Below, piece by piece: positions 7,365-15,847 of a stretch of DNA of 64,000 nt. The position numbers and the translations under genes are program-made. Origin of the DNA: Haloferax sp. Atlit-12N (GTDB taxonomy: Archaea > Halobacteriota > Halobacteria > Halobacteriales > Haloferacaceae). Below the pieces are notes generated by a model. It saw only the letters and a list, made by a program, of their open reading frames with translations. It made no database searches and was not told where the DNA came from. Within the stretch, counting starts at the first letter, position 1, and each line of letters starts with the position of its first letter. Location of the stretch: the NCBI RefSeq assembly GCF_003383095.1, contig NZ_PSYW01000002.1, positions 992,001 to 1,056,000 on the forward strand, given 5' to 3'.

Positions 7365-7838
7365 TCAGTGGGTCCGCTCGCCCTGATAGCTCCCGTCGTA
7401 GGTCTCGTCGTGGGTCGCGTCCGCGAGGACGATTTGAGCCACGCGCGCGCCGCGTTCGAGTTCGACCGGGTGGTGGACCTGCAAGAGACCCTCGCCTTTC
7501 CCCTCGTAGCCGGCGTCCCAGACGGCCGTGTTCAGCATACAGGAGTTCCGCATAAGCGACGACCGCGGGTAGATGAAGCCGACGTGGTCCTCGGGGATGT
7601 GGACCGTCTCGGCGTACTGGAGGACGTACCCGCCGGGGTCGAGTCGGTACGTCTCGGTGTCCGGGTCGGCGAAATCGAGGGCCCGACGCTCGCCGACGGT
7701 CTTTCCCTCGCGGCCGAGGCGGCCCGGTTCGACCTGTTCGAGGACCGCTTCGAGCGTCAGGTCGACGCCGTTGGGTTGGACCTGTTCGGCCGTGACCGGC
7801 GAGATGTGCTGTGCGACGAACGAGCCAGCGCGGTGCAT
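7365..7838 (-). CDS. dUTPase / dCTP deaminase family protein
   Basis: Encodes 157 residues from MHRAGSFVAQ; the longer upstream frame looks non-coding. The family removes dUTP or makes dUMP precursors. The conserved PRSSLMR motif (residues 91-97) forms part of the nucleotide site. AVWDAGYEG, with Asp108 and Tyr111, resembles the dUTPase motif that places catalytic Asp and Tyr. The Glu typical of dCTP deaminases in a following LEFxN segment is not obvious (LLQVHH instead). I therefore lean towards dUTP diphosphatase activity, but the bifunctional or deaminase alternative stays open. Confidence 0.82.
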   Translation of the reverse strand: MHRAGSFVAQHISPVTAEQVQPNGVDLTLEAVLEQVEPGRLGREGKTVGERRALDFADPDTETYRLDPGGYVLQYAETVHIPEDHVGFIYPRSSLMRNSCMLNTAVWDAGYEGKGEGLLQVHHPVELERGARVAQIVLADATHDETYDGSYQGERTH

Positions 7839-7935
7839 ATCCGAACCCCGTCCAGCGGGCGCAAAACTGTGCCGAACCTCGGTCGGTCGGCGGCCCGGGG
7901 GCGGCGTCGATTCCGAGGTCGTGACGGGCTCCAAA

Positions 7936-8016
7936 CACCCCCGATATCGAGGGGGGTGAGAGAGCCCGAATCACCACCCATTTGGGGCGGTGACGCCCCC
8001 CGCGGTGACAAGTCAC
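7936..8016. other. three stacked hairpins upstream of aconitase
   Basis: Three inverted repeats follow each other: CACCCCC with GGGGGTG (7936-7958, 9-base spacer), GGGGCG with CGCCCC (7984-7999, loop GTGA), and GTGAC with GTCAC (8005-8016, spacer AA). They lie between the minus-strand dUTPase-like gene and plus-strand acn, in a 306-bp gap. A role as operator, structured RNA or terminator is undecided. Confidence 0.5.
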
Positions 8017-8074
8017 ATGGGAGAACCAACAAGGAGTTTAATGGCCCTTAGACGCTAGAAACCCCGAGACGGCG

Positions 8075-8097
8075 CTATCTTTCACGTTCGAAGATAG
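8075..8097. repeat. inverted repeat upstream of the acn promoter
   Basis: CTATCTT and AAGATAG form a perfect 7-bp stem around a 9-base spacer, ending about 15 bp before the acn TATA box. The position suits a regulator-binding site. Confidence 0.45.
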
Positions 8098-8111
8098 GGA
8101 AGTACGCGGGA

Positions 8112-8117
8112 TTTATA
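8112..8117 (+). promoter_or_regulatory. TATA-like box for acn
   Basis: TTTATA lies about 30 bp before the ATG at 8145, consistent with a transcript with almost no leader. Confidence 0.55.
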
Positions 8118-8144
8118 TCCGAGGACCATCGAGGTTCGGGTGTT

Positions 8145-10109
8145 ATGGGACAGACGCTCACGGAAAAGATTCTCTCGGACCACCTCGTCGAGGGTGACCT
8201 CACCCCCGGAGAGGAGATCGGAATCGAAATCGACCAAGTCCTGATGCAGGACACGACTGGGACGATGGTTTGGCTCCAGTTCGAGGCGCTCGACCTCGAC
8301 GAGGCCCAGACCGAACTCGCCGCCCAGTACTGCGACCACCAGACCTACCAGTTCGACTTCAAGAACACGGACGACCACCGCTTCCTCCGTTCCGCGGCCG
8401 GGACATATGGTGCCCACTTCTCCCGCCCCGGTAACGGTATCTGCCACAACGTCCACAAGGAGAACTTCGCCGCGCCCGGCAAGACGCTCCTCGGCTCGGA
8501 CTCCCACACGCCGACCCCCGGCGGCCTCGGCCAACTCGCCATCGGTGCCGGTGGCCTCGACATCGCTGTCGCCATGGGCGGCGGCGCGTACTACGTCGAG
8601 ATGCCGGAAGTCGTGAACGTCCGCCTCGAAGGCGAACTCCCCGAGTGGTCCTCCGCGAAGGACGTCATCCTCGAGATGCTCCGCCGCGAGACCGTCAAGG
8701 GCGGCGTCGGCAAGGTGTTCGAGTACACCGGCCCCGGTGCTGAATCGCTCACCGTGCCCGAGCGAACCACCATCACCAACATGGGGACCGAACTCGGTGC
8801 CACCTCGTCGCTCTTCGAGACCGACGAGAAGACCAAGGACTACCTCGAGCGCCAGGGTCGCGGCGACGAGTACATCGAGCTGACGGCCGACGACGACGCC
8901 GAATACGCCGACGAAATCGTCATCGACCTCGGCGACCTCGAACCGCTCATCGCCTGCCCGTCGATGCCCGACAACGTGGTTCCGGTCCGCGAAGTCGCCG
9001 GCGAGAAGGTCGAGCAGGTCCTCGTCGGTTCCTGTACCAACGGCGGCTACGAGGACGTCCTCCCGGCCGCGAAGATGGTCAAGGACCAGGAAGTCGCAAA
9101 GCACCTCGAGATGATCGTCGCGCCCGGTTCGAAGCAGGCCGGCGAGATGCTCGCCCGCGAGGGCTGGACGGCTGAGATGATGGCGGCCGGCGTCAACGTC
9201 TCCGAGGCGACCTGTGGCCCGTGTATCGGTATCGGCCACGTCCCCGCCTCCGACTCTGTCTCGCTGCGCACCTTCAACCGCAACTTCGAGGGCCGCTCGG
9301 GCATCGAAGACGACAACGTCTACCTCTGCTCGCCGCAGGTCGCCGCCGCCGCGGCGCTCAAGGGCGAAATCGTCGACCCGCGCGACCTCGCCGACGAACT
9401 CGGCCTCGACGCCCCCGGCGTCGAGCTCCCCGACAAGTACAACGGCTCGAAGACGGACCTCATCTACGCCGAAGACGCCATCGACGACGAGCTCATCAAG
9501 GGCCCGAACATCGGCGAGGTTCCCCTGCAGGACCCCCTCGGCTCGAACATCTCGGGTGAGACCCTCCTGAAGATGGAGGACAACATCACGACCGACCACA
9601 TCATCCCGGCGACGTCCGACATCCTCAAGTTCCGCTCGAACATCGAGCGCCTCTCGGACTTCACGCTCTCGCGCGTCGACGAGACGTTCGCCCAGCGCGC
9701 CAAGGATGCCGGCACCGGCGTCCTCGTCGCGGGCGAGAACTACGGTCAGGGTTCCTCCCGCGAACACGCCGCGATGTGTCCGATGTACCTCGGCATCGAG
9801 GCGGTCCTCGCGCAGTCGTTCGCTCGCATCCACAAGGCGAACCTGTTCAACTTCGGTATCGTCCCCCTCGCCATCGACGAGGAGACGTACGAGAAGATCG
9901 AGCAGGGCGACGACGTCGAAATCGTCGACGACGTTGCCGAAGCCGTCGAATCCGGCCAGGAAGAGTTCACCATCCGCGTGAACGACGACTGGGAAGCGAC
10001 GGCGAACCTGCACGCCTCCGAGCGCGAACGTCGTATCCTCACCGCCGGCGGCAAGCTCCCCCTCACGAAGCAGCAGGCCGAGGGCGGCGCTGCCCCCGCG
10101 GACGACTAA
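8145..10109 (+). CDS. acn: aconitate hydratase
   Basis: Encodes 654 residues. It interconverts citrate and isocitrate in the TCA cycle using a [4Fe-4S] cluster. Cluster ligands are Cys297 (GSCTNG), Cys357 and Cys360 (ATCGPCIG). The swivel domain carries GENYGQGSSREHAAM, with the catalytic Ser/Arg region, followed by FARIHKANLFNFG. Length and order match the compact mitochondrial/archaeal type rather than the 900-residue bacterial AcnA. Codon choice is strongly C/G-biased and uniform, as in highly expressed genes. A TATA box and hairpins precede it; no operon partner is evident. Confidence 0.97.
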   Translation: MGQTLTEKILSDHLVEGDLTPGEEIGIEIDQVLMQDTTGTMVWLQFEALDLDEAQTELAAQYCDHQTYQFDFKNTDDHRFLRSAAGTYGAHFSRPGNGICHNVHKENFAAPGKTLLGSDSHTPTPGGLGQLAIGAGGLDIAVAMGGGAYYVEMPEVVNVRLEGELPEWSSAKDVILEMLRRETVKGGVGKVFEYTGPGAESLTVPERTTITNMGTELGATSSLFETDEKTKDYLERQGRGDEYIELTADDDAEYADEIVIDLGDLEPLIACPSMPDNVVPVREVAGEKVEQVLVGSCTNGGYEDVLPAAKMVKDQEVAKHLEMIVAPGSKQAGEMLAREGWTAEMMAAGVNVSEATCGPCIGIGHVPASDSVSLRTFNRNFEGRSGIEDDNVYLCSPQVAAAAALKGEIVDPRDLADELGLDAPGVELPDKYNGSKTDLIYAEDAIDDELIKGPNIGEVPLQDPLGSNISGETLLKMEDNITTDHIIPATSDILKFRSNIERLSDFTLSRVDETFAQRAKDAGTGVLVAGENYGQGSSREHAAMCPMYLGIEAVLAQSFARIHKANLFNFGIVPLAIDEETYEKIEQGDDVEIVDDVAEAVESGQEEFTIRVNDDWEATANLHASERERRILTAGGKLPLTKQQAEGGAAPADD

Positions 10110-10264
10110 ACGCGACCAACACACCTTCTCGCTTTTTCGCCCGGCGAGCGGCGGCCATCGCGCGGCCGGTGGGGTGAGCCGCCCGCGACCGTGAGCGTCC
10201 GCCCCAACCACCGCCGTGCACCCGTGCCGTCGGGCTTTTGCGTGCCAACCACGTAGCGCCGAGC

Positions 10265-10753
10265 GTGACGTCGTTCGACGACGCGCTCGCCGGCGACTTG
10301 GTCGTCAGGCGGGTCGACCGGGCGGACCTCCTCGACGTGCTCCGCATCGAGCGGACGTGTTTCTCCGAGCCGTGGCCGTACTCCGCGTTCGAGATGTTCG
10401 TCGACGAGCCGGCGTTTCTCGTCGCCGCCCGCGGGGACGAGGTGCTCGGCTACGTCGTCGCCGACGTGATGCCGAACCACGGCAACGACATCGGCCACGT
10501 GAAGGACCTCGCGGTCCGCCAGGAGGCCCGCGGGAACGGGCTCGGTCGGCAGTTGCTCGTCCAGTCGCTGACGGCGATGGCCATCGCGGGCGCGACGGTC
10601 GTGAAGCTCGAAGTCCGCGTCTCGAACGACCCGGCTATCGGTCTCTACCGAAGCCTCGGCTTCGAACCCGCCCGCCGGGTGCCGGGCTACTACGGCGACG
10701 GCGAGGACGCGTACATCATGGTCCTCGACGTGGCGGAGTGGCAGCGCGCCTGA
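10265..10753 (+). CDS. rimI: GNAT acetyltransferase, RimI-like
   Basis: Encodes 162 residues from the GTG at 10265 (VTSFDDALAG); a TTG start nine codons earlier is an alternative. The GNAT fold has the acetyl-CoA loop QEARGNGLGRQLL and a C-terminal LYRSLGFEPARRVPGYYGDGEDAYIMVLD, the signature of RimI. RimI acetylates the N-terminus of ribosomal protein S18 in bacteria and acts more broadly as an N-terminal acetyltransferase in archaea. FSEPWPYSAFEMF near the N-terminus also matches RimI. It follows acn but is separated by 155 bp. Confidence 0.87.
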   Translation: MTSFDDALAGDLVVRRVDRADLLDVLRIERTCFSEPWPYSAFEMFVDEPAFLVAARGDEVLGYVVADVMPNHGNDIGHVKDLAVRQEARGNGLGRQLLVQSLTAMAIAGATVVKLEVRVSNDPAIGLYRSLGFEPARRVPGYYGDGEDAYIMVLDVAEWQRA

Positions 10754-10779
10754 CAGGACCGCCCGTGGCCGAAGGAGCG

Positions 10780-10787
10780 CTTATCAC
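10780..10787 (+). promoter_or_regulatory. TATA-like box for the Bat-like regulator
   Basis: CTTATCAC is centred about 26 bp before the GTG at 10809, supporting that GTG and a leaderless transcript. Confidence 0.4.
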
Positions 10788-10808
10788 GACGAGCCACGTA
10801 CACGAGTT

Positions 10809-13800
10809 GTGTTACCGTCTCCCACCGTGCTCTGTGTGAGTGACGACGGCGAGTTCGCGGCGTCTCTCGACTCGTCGCTGTCGTCGCTCGACGGAGCGAC
10901 GACCGTCCGGCACGTCCGCACTCCCGCCGCGGCGCGCGCGGAACTCGTTTCCGCCTCGGCGGCCATCTCTTGTATCGTCCTAGCCGCCCCCACGGCGGCC
11001 GGCGACGAGGGGGCGTTCGTCCGCGATGTCTACGCCCAGGGCATCGACGTCCCGGTCGTCGTCGCGGCCGCCGACCAGGAGACCGCGACCCGCGCGGTCG
11101 AAGCCGGTGCGACGGACTACGTCGTCCGCGACGACGACCCCGAGACGATGTCGTGGCTCGCCTTCCGCGTCGAGCGGGCGCTCGGCGAGTGCACCCTCGC
11201 GCGGAGCCACCGAGACCGAATCGAACAGCAGCGCGTCGTCTCCGAAATCGGAACGCGGGCGCTGACCGCCGTCGACCTCGACTCGACGCTCGACCACGCC
11301 GCGAGTCGCGTCCGCGACGTGCTCGACGCCAGTTCGGTCACGATTTTCGAGGGCCTCGACGACGGTGCGTTCCGCGTTGCCGCCACCGCGGGCTGGTCGG
11401 CGAGTCGGGGCCACGGACTCGCCGCGGCCGGGGGAACGCAAGCGGTCGAGACGTACCGGACCGGGCGTTCGATGCTCGTCGACGACTTCGACGACGACGA
11501 GCGCTTCGAACACGCGAGCGACGCGGGCCCGTCGGGTCCGAAAAGCGGAATGAGCACGGCCATCGGCGGCGACGACACCCGGTGGGGAGCCATCGCCGTC
11601 CACGGCGTCGCCCGCGGGCAGTTCACCGACGACGACGTGCTCTTTTTGGAGAACATCGCTGCCGTCGTCGGCGCGGCGACCGAGCGGCACGAGCTGAAAA
11701 GCGCCCTCTCGGAGGTCTTAGAGCGGATGGACGAGGCGGTGATGGGATTCGACGCGGACTGGCGCGTCACCTACGTCAACTCGACGGCCGAACACGGCCT
11801 CGGGATGTCGGCCGCGGCGGTGTTGGGGACGCGCATCTGGGACTCGGTGCCCGAGGCGGCCGTCTTCCGCGAGGAGTTCGAGCGCGCGATGGAGCGACAG
11901 GAGCCGGCGACCTTCGAACAGTACTACGACCCCCTCGAAACGTGGTACGCGGTTCGGGCGTACCCCTCCGAGACGGGGCTCTCGGTCTACTTCACCGACA
12001 TCACGGAGCAGTTGGAACACGAGGTCGAAGCCGAGCAGTACGGGCGGATGCTGGCGGCCGTCGCCGACGCGGTGTACGCGCTGGACGACGAGGGGCGGTT
12101 CGCGGCGGTCAACCCCGCGTTCGAGCGACTCACCGGACTCGACCGTGACCACGTCATCGGGTCGTCCACGGCGTTGCTCACCGAGAACGCGAGTGCGACC
12201 GACGGCAGTGACGAGGCGTTCGCGTCGACCTCGCAGGGAATCGTGGAATTGGATCTGCGGACGCCCGGCGAGGAGGTCATCAGAGTCGAAGACCACCGGA
12301 CGCCGCTGGTCGTCGGCGGCGAGGAAGTCGGCTCGGTCGGCGTCCTCCGCGACGTGACGAAGCGACACCGCTACGAGCGCCTGCTCGCGACGCTCCACGA
12401 ACGGACCCGAGAGATGATGGGCGCGACCGAACGACAGGCGGTCCTCCGGGCCGCCGTCGACACCTGCGACGAGGTGCTCGGCGATGCCCGGACGGAGCTG
12501 TTCGTCTTCGACGAGGCGGACACGAGCCTCGTCCGCGTCGGCGCGGCCGGAACCGGCCTCGGCGACAAGCCGGTCGGGAGCGGCCTCGACCGCGGCGGGG
12601 TCTGGGACGCGTTCGTCTCCGGCGAGGTCCGCGTGGTCGAACTCGCGCCCGACGGGGGCGTCGTCGACGGCGTCGAGCGCGTCATCGCCGCGCCGCTCGG
12701 TCGGCACGGCGTCCTCGTCACCGGCCACCCCGGCACCGTCGCGCCCGATGAGGTCGACGTGGAGCTCGTGAACCTGCTTTCTGCGACGGTCGAGGAACTG
12801 CTCGACCGAATCGACGCCGAGGCGGAGCTACGCGAGCGCGACCGCCGGCTCGAGGCCCAGAACGAGGCGCTCACCCGACTCGACCGAATCAACGCGACCA
12901 TCCGGAACATCAACCAGTCGCTCATCCGCGCGCCGACACGGGGTGAGGCGCTCTCGGCCGTCGCCGAGCACCTCGTCGACGCCGACGACTACGCCATCGT
13001 CTGGCACGCAGAGGCCAGGGACGTGGACGAGACGTACCGGCCGACGAGCGACGCGGTCCACGGTGCTGACACCGCCTACGCCGACCGACTTGGAGAGGTG
13101 GCGTCCGCGGAGCCGCTGTTTCCCCTGCTCGAAGCCGCGGTGGAGACCCGGGAGATACAGGTGATAGCTGACGTGCTCGACGACCCCGCGTGGGCCGACC
13201 ACCGCGGCGACGCCCTCAGCTACGGGTTCCGCGCTATCGCGGTCATCCCCGCAGTCGCCGACGACCGGGTGGAGGCGCTGTTCGTCGTCCACGCCACCGG
13301 CCCGGACGCCTTCGCCGACGACGACGGCCTGCTCACCGACCTGGGCGAGACGGTCGGCTACGCCCTCGCGGCCACCGGGCGCGCCGACGCCATGCTGACC
13401 GAGCGCCGGACGGACGTGCAGGTACAACTCGGCGGCGACCGGTTGTCGCTGTCGCGGCTCGCCCGGCGGGTCGGCCACGCGGTGAGCCTCGGGGGCGTCA
13501 TCCCGCAGTCCGACGGCTCCGTCATCGCGTTCGTCGCCAGCGACGCGGAGCCGGAGGACGTCGTCGCCGCCGGGGGGGACATCGCGACGCGCGTGCGCCA
13601 TGTCTCGACCGACGATTCGGGGTCTCTGTTCGAACTCCGCCTCCCGCGGGAGTCGCTGTTCGAGACGCTGTACGCCTCTGAGGCGACCCTCCGCGCGCTC
13701 GACGCGACGCCAACCCAGACCACGCTCACCGCCGAGGTGCCGGAGCGAATCCGGGTCCGGTCGTTCGTGGACGCGCTCGACTCGAACTACCCGGGGACGA

Positions 13801-14048
13801 GTCTGCTGTCGCGGCGGACCGCGGACGACGGCACCGAGTCGCCGCAGACGTTCGCTGCCGAGATGCGCGCGGCGTGGACGAGTCGCCAGCACGAGTCGAT
13901 TCGGGCGGCCCACCTCGCCGGCTTCTACGAGTGGCCGCGTCGCAGCACCGCCGAGACGCTCGCCGAGACGTTCGACATCAGCGCGCCGACCTACCAGTAC
14001 CACCTGCGCGCGGCCGAGCGAAAGCTGGTCGAACGCGTCTTCGAGTGA
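10809..14048 (+). CDS. multi-sensor Bat-like transcription regulator (receiver-like, GAF, PAS, HTH_10)
   Basis: Encodes 1079 residues from GTG. Reading order: a receiver-like domain (about 5-125), GAF (140-290), PAS (300-405, FDADWRVTYVNSTAEHGLG), PAS (410-520, ALDDEGRFAAVNPAFERLTG), GAF (535-680), a coiled segment, GAF (about 700-850), a Bat-type region, and a C-terminal HTH_10 (about 1020-1075, with FDISAPTYQYHLRAAERKL). This is the layout of bacterioopsin-activator-like regulators that sense light, redox or small molecules and bind DNA. The receiver lacks the phosphorylatable Asp (CIVLAAPTAAG), so it is probably not phosphorylated. Confidence 0.9.
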   Translation: MLPSPTVLCVSDDGEFAASLDSSLSSLDGATTVRHVRTPAAARAELVSASAAISCIVLAAPTAAGDEGAFVRDVYAQGIDVPVVVAAADQETATRAVEAGATDYVVRDDDPETMSWLAFRVERALGECTLARSHRDRIEQQRVVSEIGTRALTAVDLDSTLDHAASRVRDVLDASSVTIFEGLDDGAFRVAATAGWSASRGHGLAAAGGTQAVETYRTGRSMLVDDFDDDERFEHASDAGPSGPKSGMSTAIGGDDTRWGAIAVHGVARGQFTDDDVLFLENIAAVVGAATERHELKSALSEVLERMDEAVMGFDADWRVTYVNSTAEHGLGMSAAAVLGTRIWDSVPEAAVFREEFERAMERQEPATFEQYYDPLETWYAVRAYPSETGLSVYFTDITEQLEHEVEAEQYGRMLAAVADAVYALDDEGRFAAVNPAFERLTGLDRDHVIGSSTALLTENASATDGSDEAFASTSQGIVELDLRTPGEEVIRVEDHRTPLVVGGEEVGSVGVLRDVTKRHRYERLLATLHERTREMMGATERQAVLRAAVDTCDEVLGDARTELFVFDEADTSLVRVGAAGTGLGDKPVGSGLDRGGVWDAFVSGEVRVVELAPDGGVVDGVERVIAAPLGRHGVLVTGHPGTVAPDEVDVELVNLLSATVEELLDRIDAEAELRERDRRLEAQNEALTRLDRINATIRNINQSLIRAPTRGEALSAVAEHLVDADDYAIVWHAEARDVDETYRPTSDAVHGADTAYADRLGEVASAEPLFPLLEAAVETREIQVIADVLDDPAWADHRGDALSYGFRAIAVIPAVADDRVEALFVVHATGPDAFADDDGLLTDLGETVGYALAATGRADAMLTERRTDVQVQLGGDRLSLSRLARRVGHAVSLGGVIPQSDGSVIAFVASDAEPEDVVAAGGDIATRVRHVSTDDSGSLFELRLPRESLFETLYASEATLRALDATPTQTTLTAEVPERIRVRSFVDALDSNYPGTSLLSRRTADDGTESPQTFAAEMRAAWTSRQHESIRAAHLAGFYEWPRRSTAETLAETFDISAPTYQYHLRAAERKLVERVFE

Positions 14049-14096
14049 GGACGTACCACGTGCTGACCACGTTACCAGCTGATTTTCAGTTGCGGT

Positions 14097-14110
14097 TCTA
14101 GGTACCTAGA
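14097..14110. repeat. perfect 14-bp palindrome
   Basis: TCTAGGTACCTAGA is a perfect palindrome in the 160-bp gap between the Bat-like regulator and the HalOD1-like gene, about 100 bp before the latter's ATG. A possible operator site. Confidence 0.5.
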
Positions 14111-14208
14111 GGTGGCGCGCGTGTCACCACTAGTTGGATAGCAGCGACCGATATATCCCCGAGCGTCATCGGCATGGGTGTCGGCGAGGCGCCGACGCGA
14201 ATCGAACC

Positions 14209-14556
14209 ATGGATGAAACTCGCGTGTTACCGGGCAGCGATGTGGGATGGAATACGGGGACGACCGACGAGGTCGTCGCCCAACACGACTGGAGCGGACG
14301 AGACACCCTCGCGGTGACAGTCGTCACCGCGACCGCTCAACTGAACGGCGTGGACGCCATCGAACTCCCACCGTTGTCCGAGACTATCGACCCCGACGCA
14401 CTCTGCCAACTGTTCGCTCCGCTGGCGCGGGCACCGGTGACGGACGACGGCACCCGCGGGTCGGTCGTCCCCTCGCGCGGTCGAATCGGGTTCCGGTACG
14501 CTGCCTGCGACGTGACCGTCTGGGCCGACGGAACGGTCATCGTCAAGTCCGCCTGA
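14209..14556 (+). CDS. HalOD1 output-domain protein
   Basis: Encodes 115 residues beginning MDETRVLPGSD. The core LNGVDAIELPPLSETIDPDAL followed by GRIGFRYAACDVTVWADGTV fits the HalOD1 domain, a haloarchaeal module found alone or attached to signalling proteins and thought to be an output domain; its molecular function is not established. No signal or membrane segment. Placement right after a large sensor-regulator on the same strand suggests a signalling link. A TATATC element near 14153 could give a transcript with a short leader. Confidence 0.82.
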   Translation: MDETRVLPGSDVGWNTGTTDEVVAQHDWSGRDTLAVTVVTATAQLNGVDAIELPPLSETIDPDALCQLFAPLARAPVTDDGTRGSVVPSRGRIGFRYAACDVTVWADGTVIVKSA

Positions 14557-14710
14557 CGCATCGACACACGAACGAATCGGTATCACCACCACCACCCACC
14601 ACCACACGACGCGGCACCTCGTTCGGTGCCGCGAGAGCCGCCTGTCGCCCGCGACCCACCCACCACCGCGCGGGCGACCCGGCCACATTTCCTTTGACGA
14701 CCGACGACGC

Positions 14711-14775
14711 CGACGCGGCGCGATGCGACACGATACGACACGACGCGATGCGATGCAACACGGGGCGACGCGAGA
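14711..14775. repeat. imperfect pentanucleotide repeat (CGNNN)n
   Basis: Thirteen consecutive five-base units beginning CG or CA, mostly CGACA, CGATG, CGATA and CGACG, in register over 65 bp. It ends 40 bp before the next gene's chosen start. An unusual purine/pyrimidine pattern outside coding sequence; slippage could vary its length. Confidence 0.6.
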
Positions 14776-14815
14776 GTGCGACGGATTTTGGTACACAGAG
14801 CCGCTACCGGAGGGC

Positions 14816-15322
14816 ATGGGATACGCCTGTCCGGTCTGCGACGCGCCGCAACGCGACGAGACGCACCTCGCGAACCACCTCGCGTTGCAGGCCATCGTCC
14901 ACGGCGACGACCACGAGACGTGGCTGGACGAACACGCCCCCGAGTGGGCCGACCTGAACGCCGACTCGCTCGGCCCGCTCGTCTCTGACCTCGCCGAGGA
15001 ACGCGAGTTCGACGAGGTGTTCGAGGACACGGTCGACCGCACGGGGGGCCGCGGCCACAATCACGCGCACGGACAGGAACACGACCACGACATCCCCGAC
15101 CGACAGGCCCAACCGTTCGGCGGCTCCGGCGGGTCACAGTCGCTGTCGGGGGACGCGGCGCGCATCTTCGAGCAGGCGCAGTCGCTCACCCGCGAGATGT
15201 ACGAAGAGGAAGAAGCCGGCGAGGACGCGGGGGGCGACGACGCCGGCGATGCCGACGAGACCGGCGACGCCGGTGAGAACGACAGTGTCGACGACGACGA
15301 CACGGACAGGAAAGAGTCGTAA
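14816..15322 (+). CDS. haloarchaeal zinc-finger-like protein, DUF5810-like
   Basis: Encodes 168 residues. The start at 14816 (MGYACPVCDAPQ) is chosen because the upstream in-frame codons fall in a pentanucleotide repeat. CPVC near the N-terminus with HLANHLALQAIVH forms a C2H2-like metal site. A His-rich patch (GHNHAHGQEHDHD) follows at about residues 80-92, and the C-terminus is an acidic Gly/Asp/Glu tail. Size and sequence fit DUF5810 as I recall it. It is followed at 24 bp by the DUF5809-like gene, a pairing I believe recurs in haloarchaea. Function unknown. Confidence 0.78.
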   Translation: MGYACPVCDAPQRDETHLANHLALQAIVHGDDHETWLDEHAPEWADLNADSLGPLVSDLAEEREFDEVFEDTVDRTGGRGHNHAHGQEHDHDIPDRQAQPFGGSGGSQSLSGDAARIFEQAQSLTREMYEEEEAGEDAGGDDAGDADETGDAGENDSVDDDDTDRKES

Positions 15323-15346
15323 GTCCGGGCCCCGAATCGACTGGCG

Positions 15347-15847
15347 ATGGAAACCCACGGGACGATTGCTCCGGCGTCGCTCGACGAGGCCGAGGCCGCC
15401 TTCGACCGCGTCGGACCGACCGCACAGGTGGTCGTCCGCGAGACGGCCAAGGCGATGGAGTTCGACCGCGAGGAGTACAGCGAACGCGTGACCGGCGACG
15501 TGGTCGAGACCGTCCGGAACGCGCTGTTCGCCGAGTCGCTTTCGGTCACGGTCGGCACGCGCGACGAGTTCGACGACTGGCGCGCGGCCCACGAGGACTA
15601 CGAGGTCGTCGAACTCGGCAACCCCGACGTAGAGCGCGTCGCGTGGCACGCGGTCCCCTTCGCCGAAACGGTGCTGGCGACGACGTTCCAAAACGAGGAG
15701 GACGCCGCCGTCAGCACGCTCCGACGAAACGCCTTCGGCCGCGTCTACCGCGACACGCTCCTCGGGGAGGAACCCGAGCGCGACGAGTCGCCCGCGGCCG
15801 ACGATGACGCCGCCGAGACCGACGACGCGGCCGGAGCGGACCGATGA
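15347..15847 (+). CDS. haloarchaeal conserved protein, DUF5809-like
   Basis: Encodes 166 residues starting METHGTIAPASLDEAEAAFD. It has an alpha/beta body with no signal, membrane segment or known catalytic motif, and a 25-residue acidic Asp/Ala tail. It lies 24 bp after the DUF5810-like gene and overlaps the following Nudix gene by ATGA, so it belongs to a four-gene run (14816-16758). The family is conserved in haloarchaea with unknown role; the assignment is from memory and would be settled by a profile search. Confidence 0.78.
   Translation: METHGTIAPASLDEAEAAFDRVGPTAQVVVRETAKAMEFDREEYSERVTGDVVETVRNALFAESLSVTVGTRDEFDDWRAAHEDYEVVELGNPDVERVAWHAVPFAETVLATTFQNEEDAAVSTLRRNAFGRVYRDTLLGEEPERDESPAADDDAAETDDAAGADR

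Noticed and set aside
8082..10211. 709-codon open frame antisense to aconitase
   Set aside because: Shadow of the highly codon-biased acn gene. All conserved aconitase motifs are on the plus strand.
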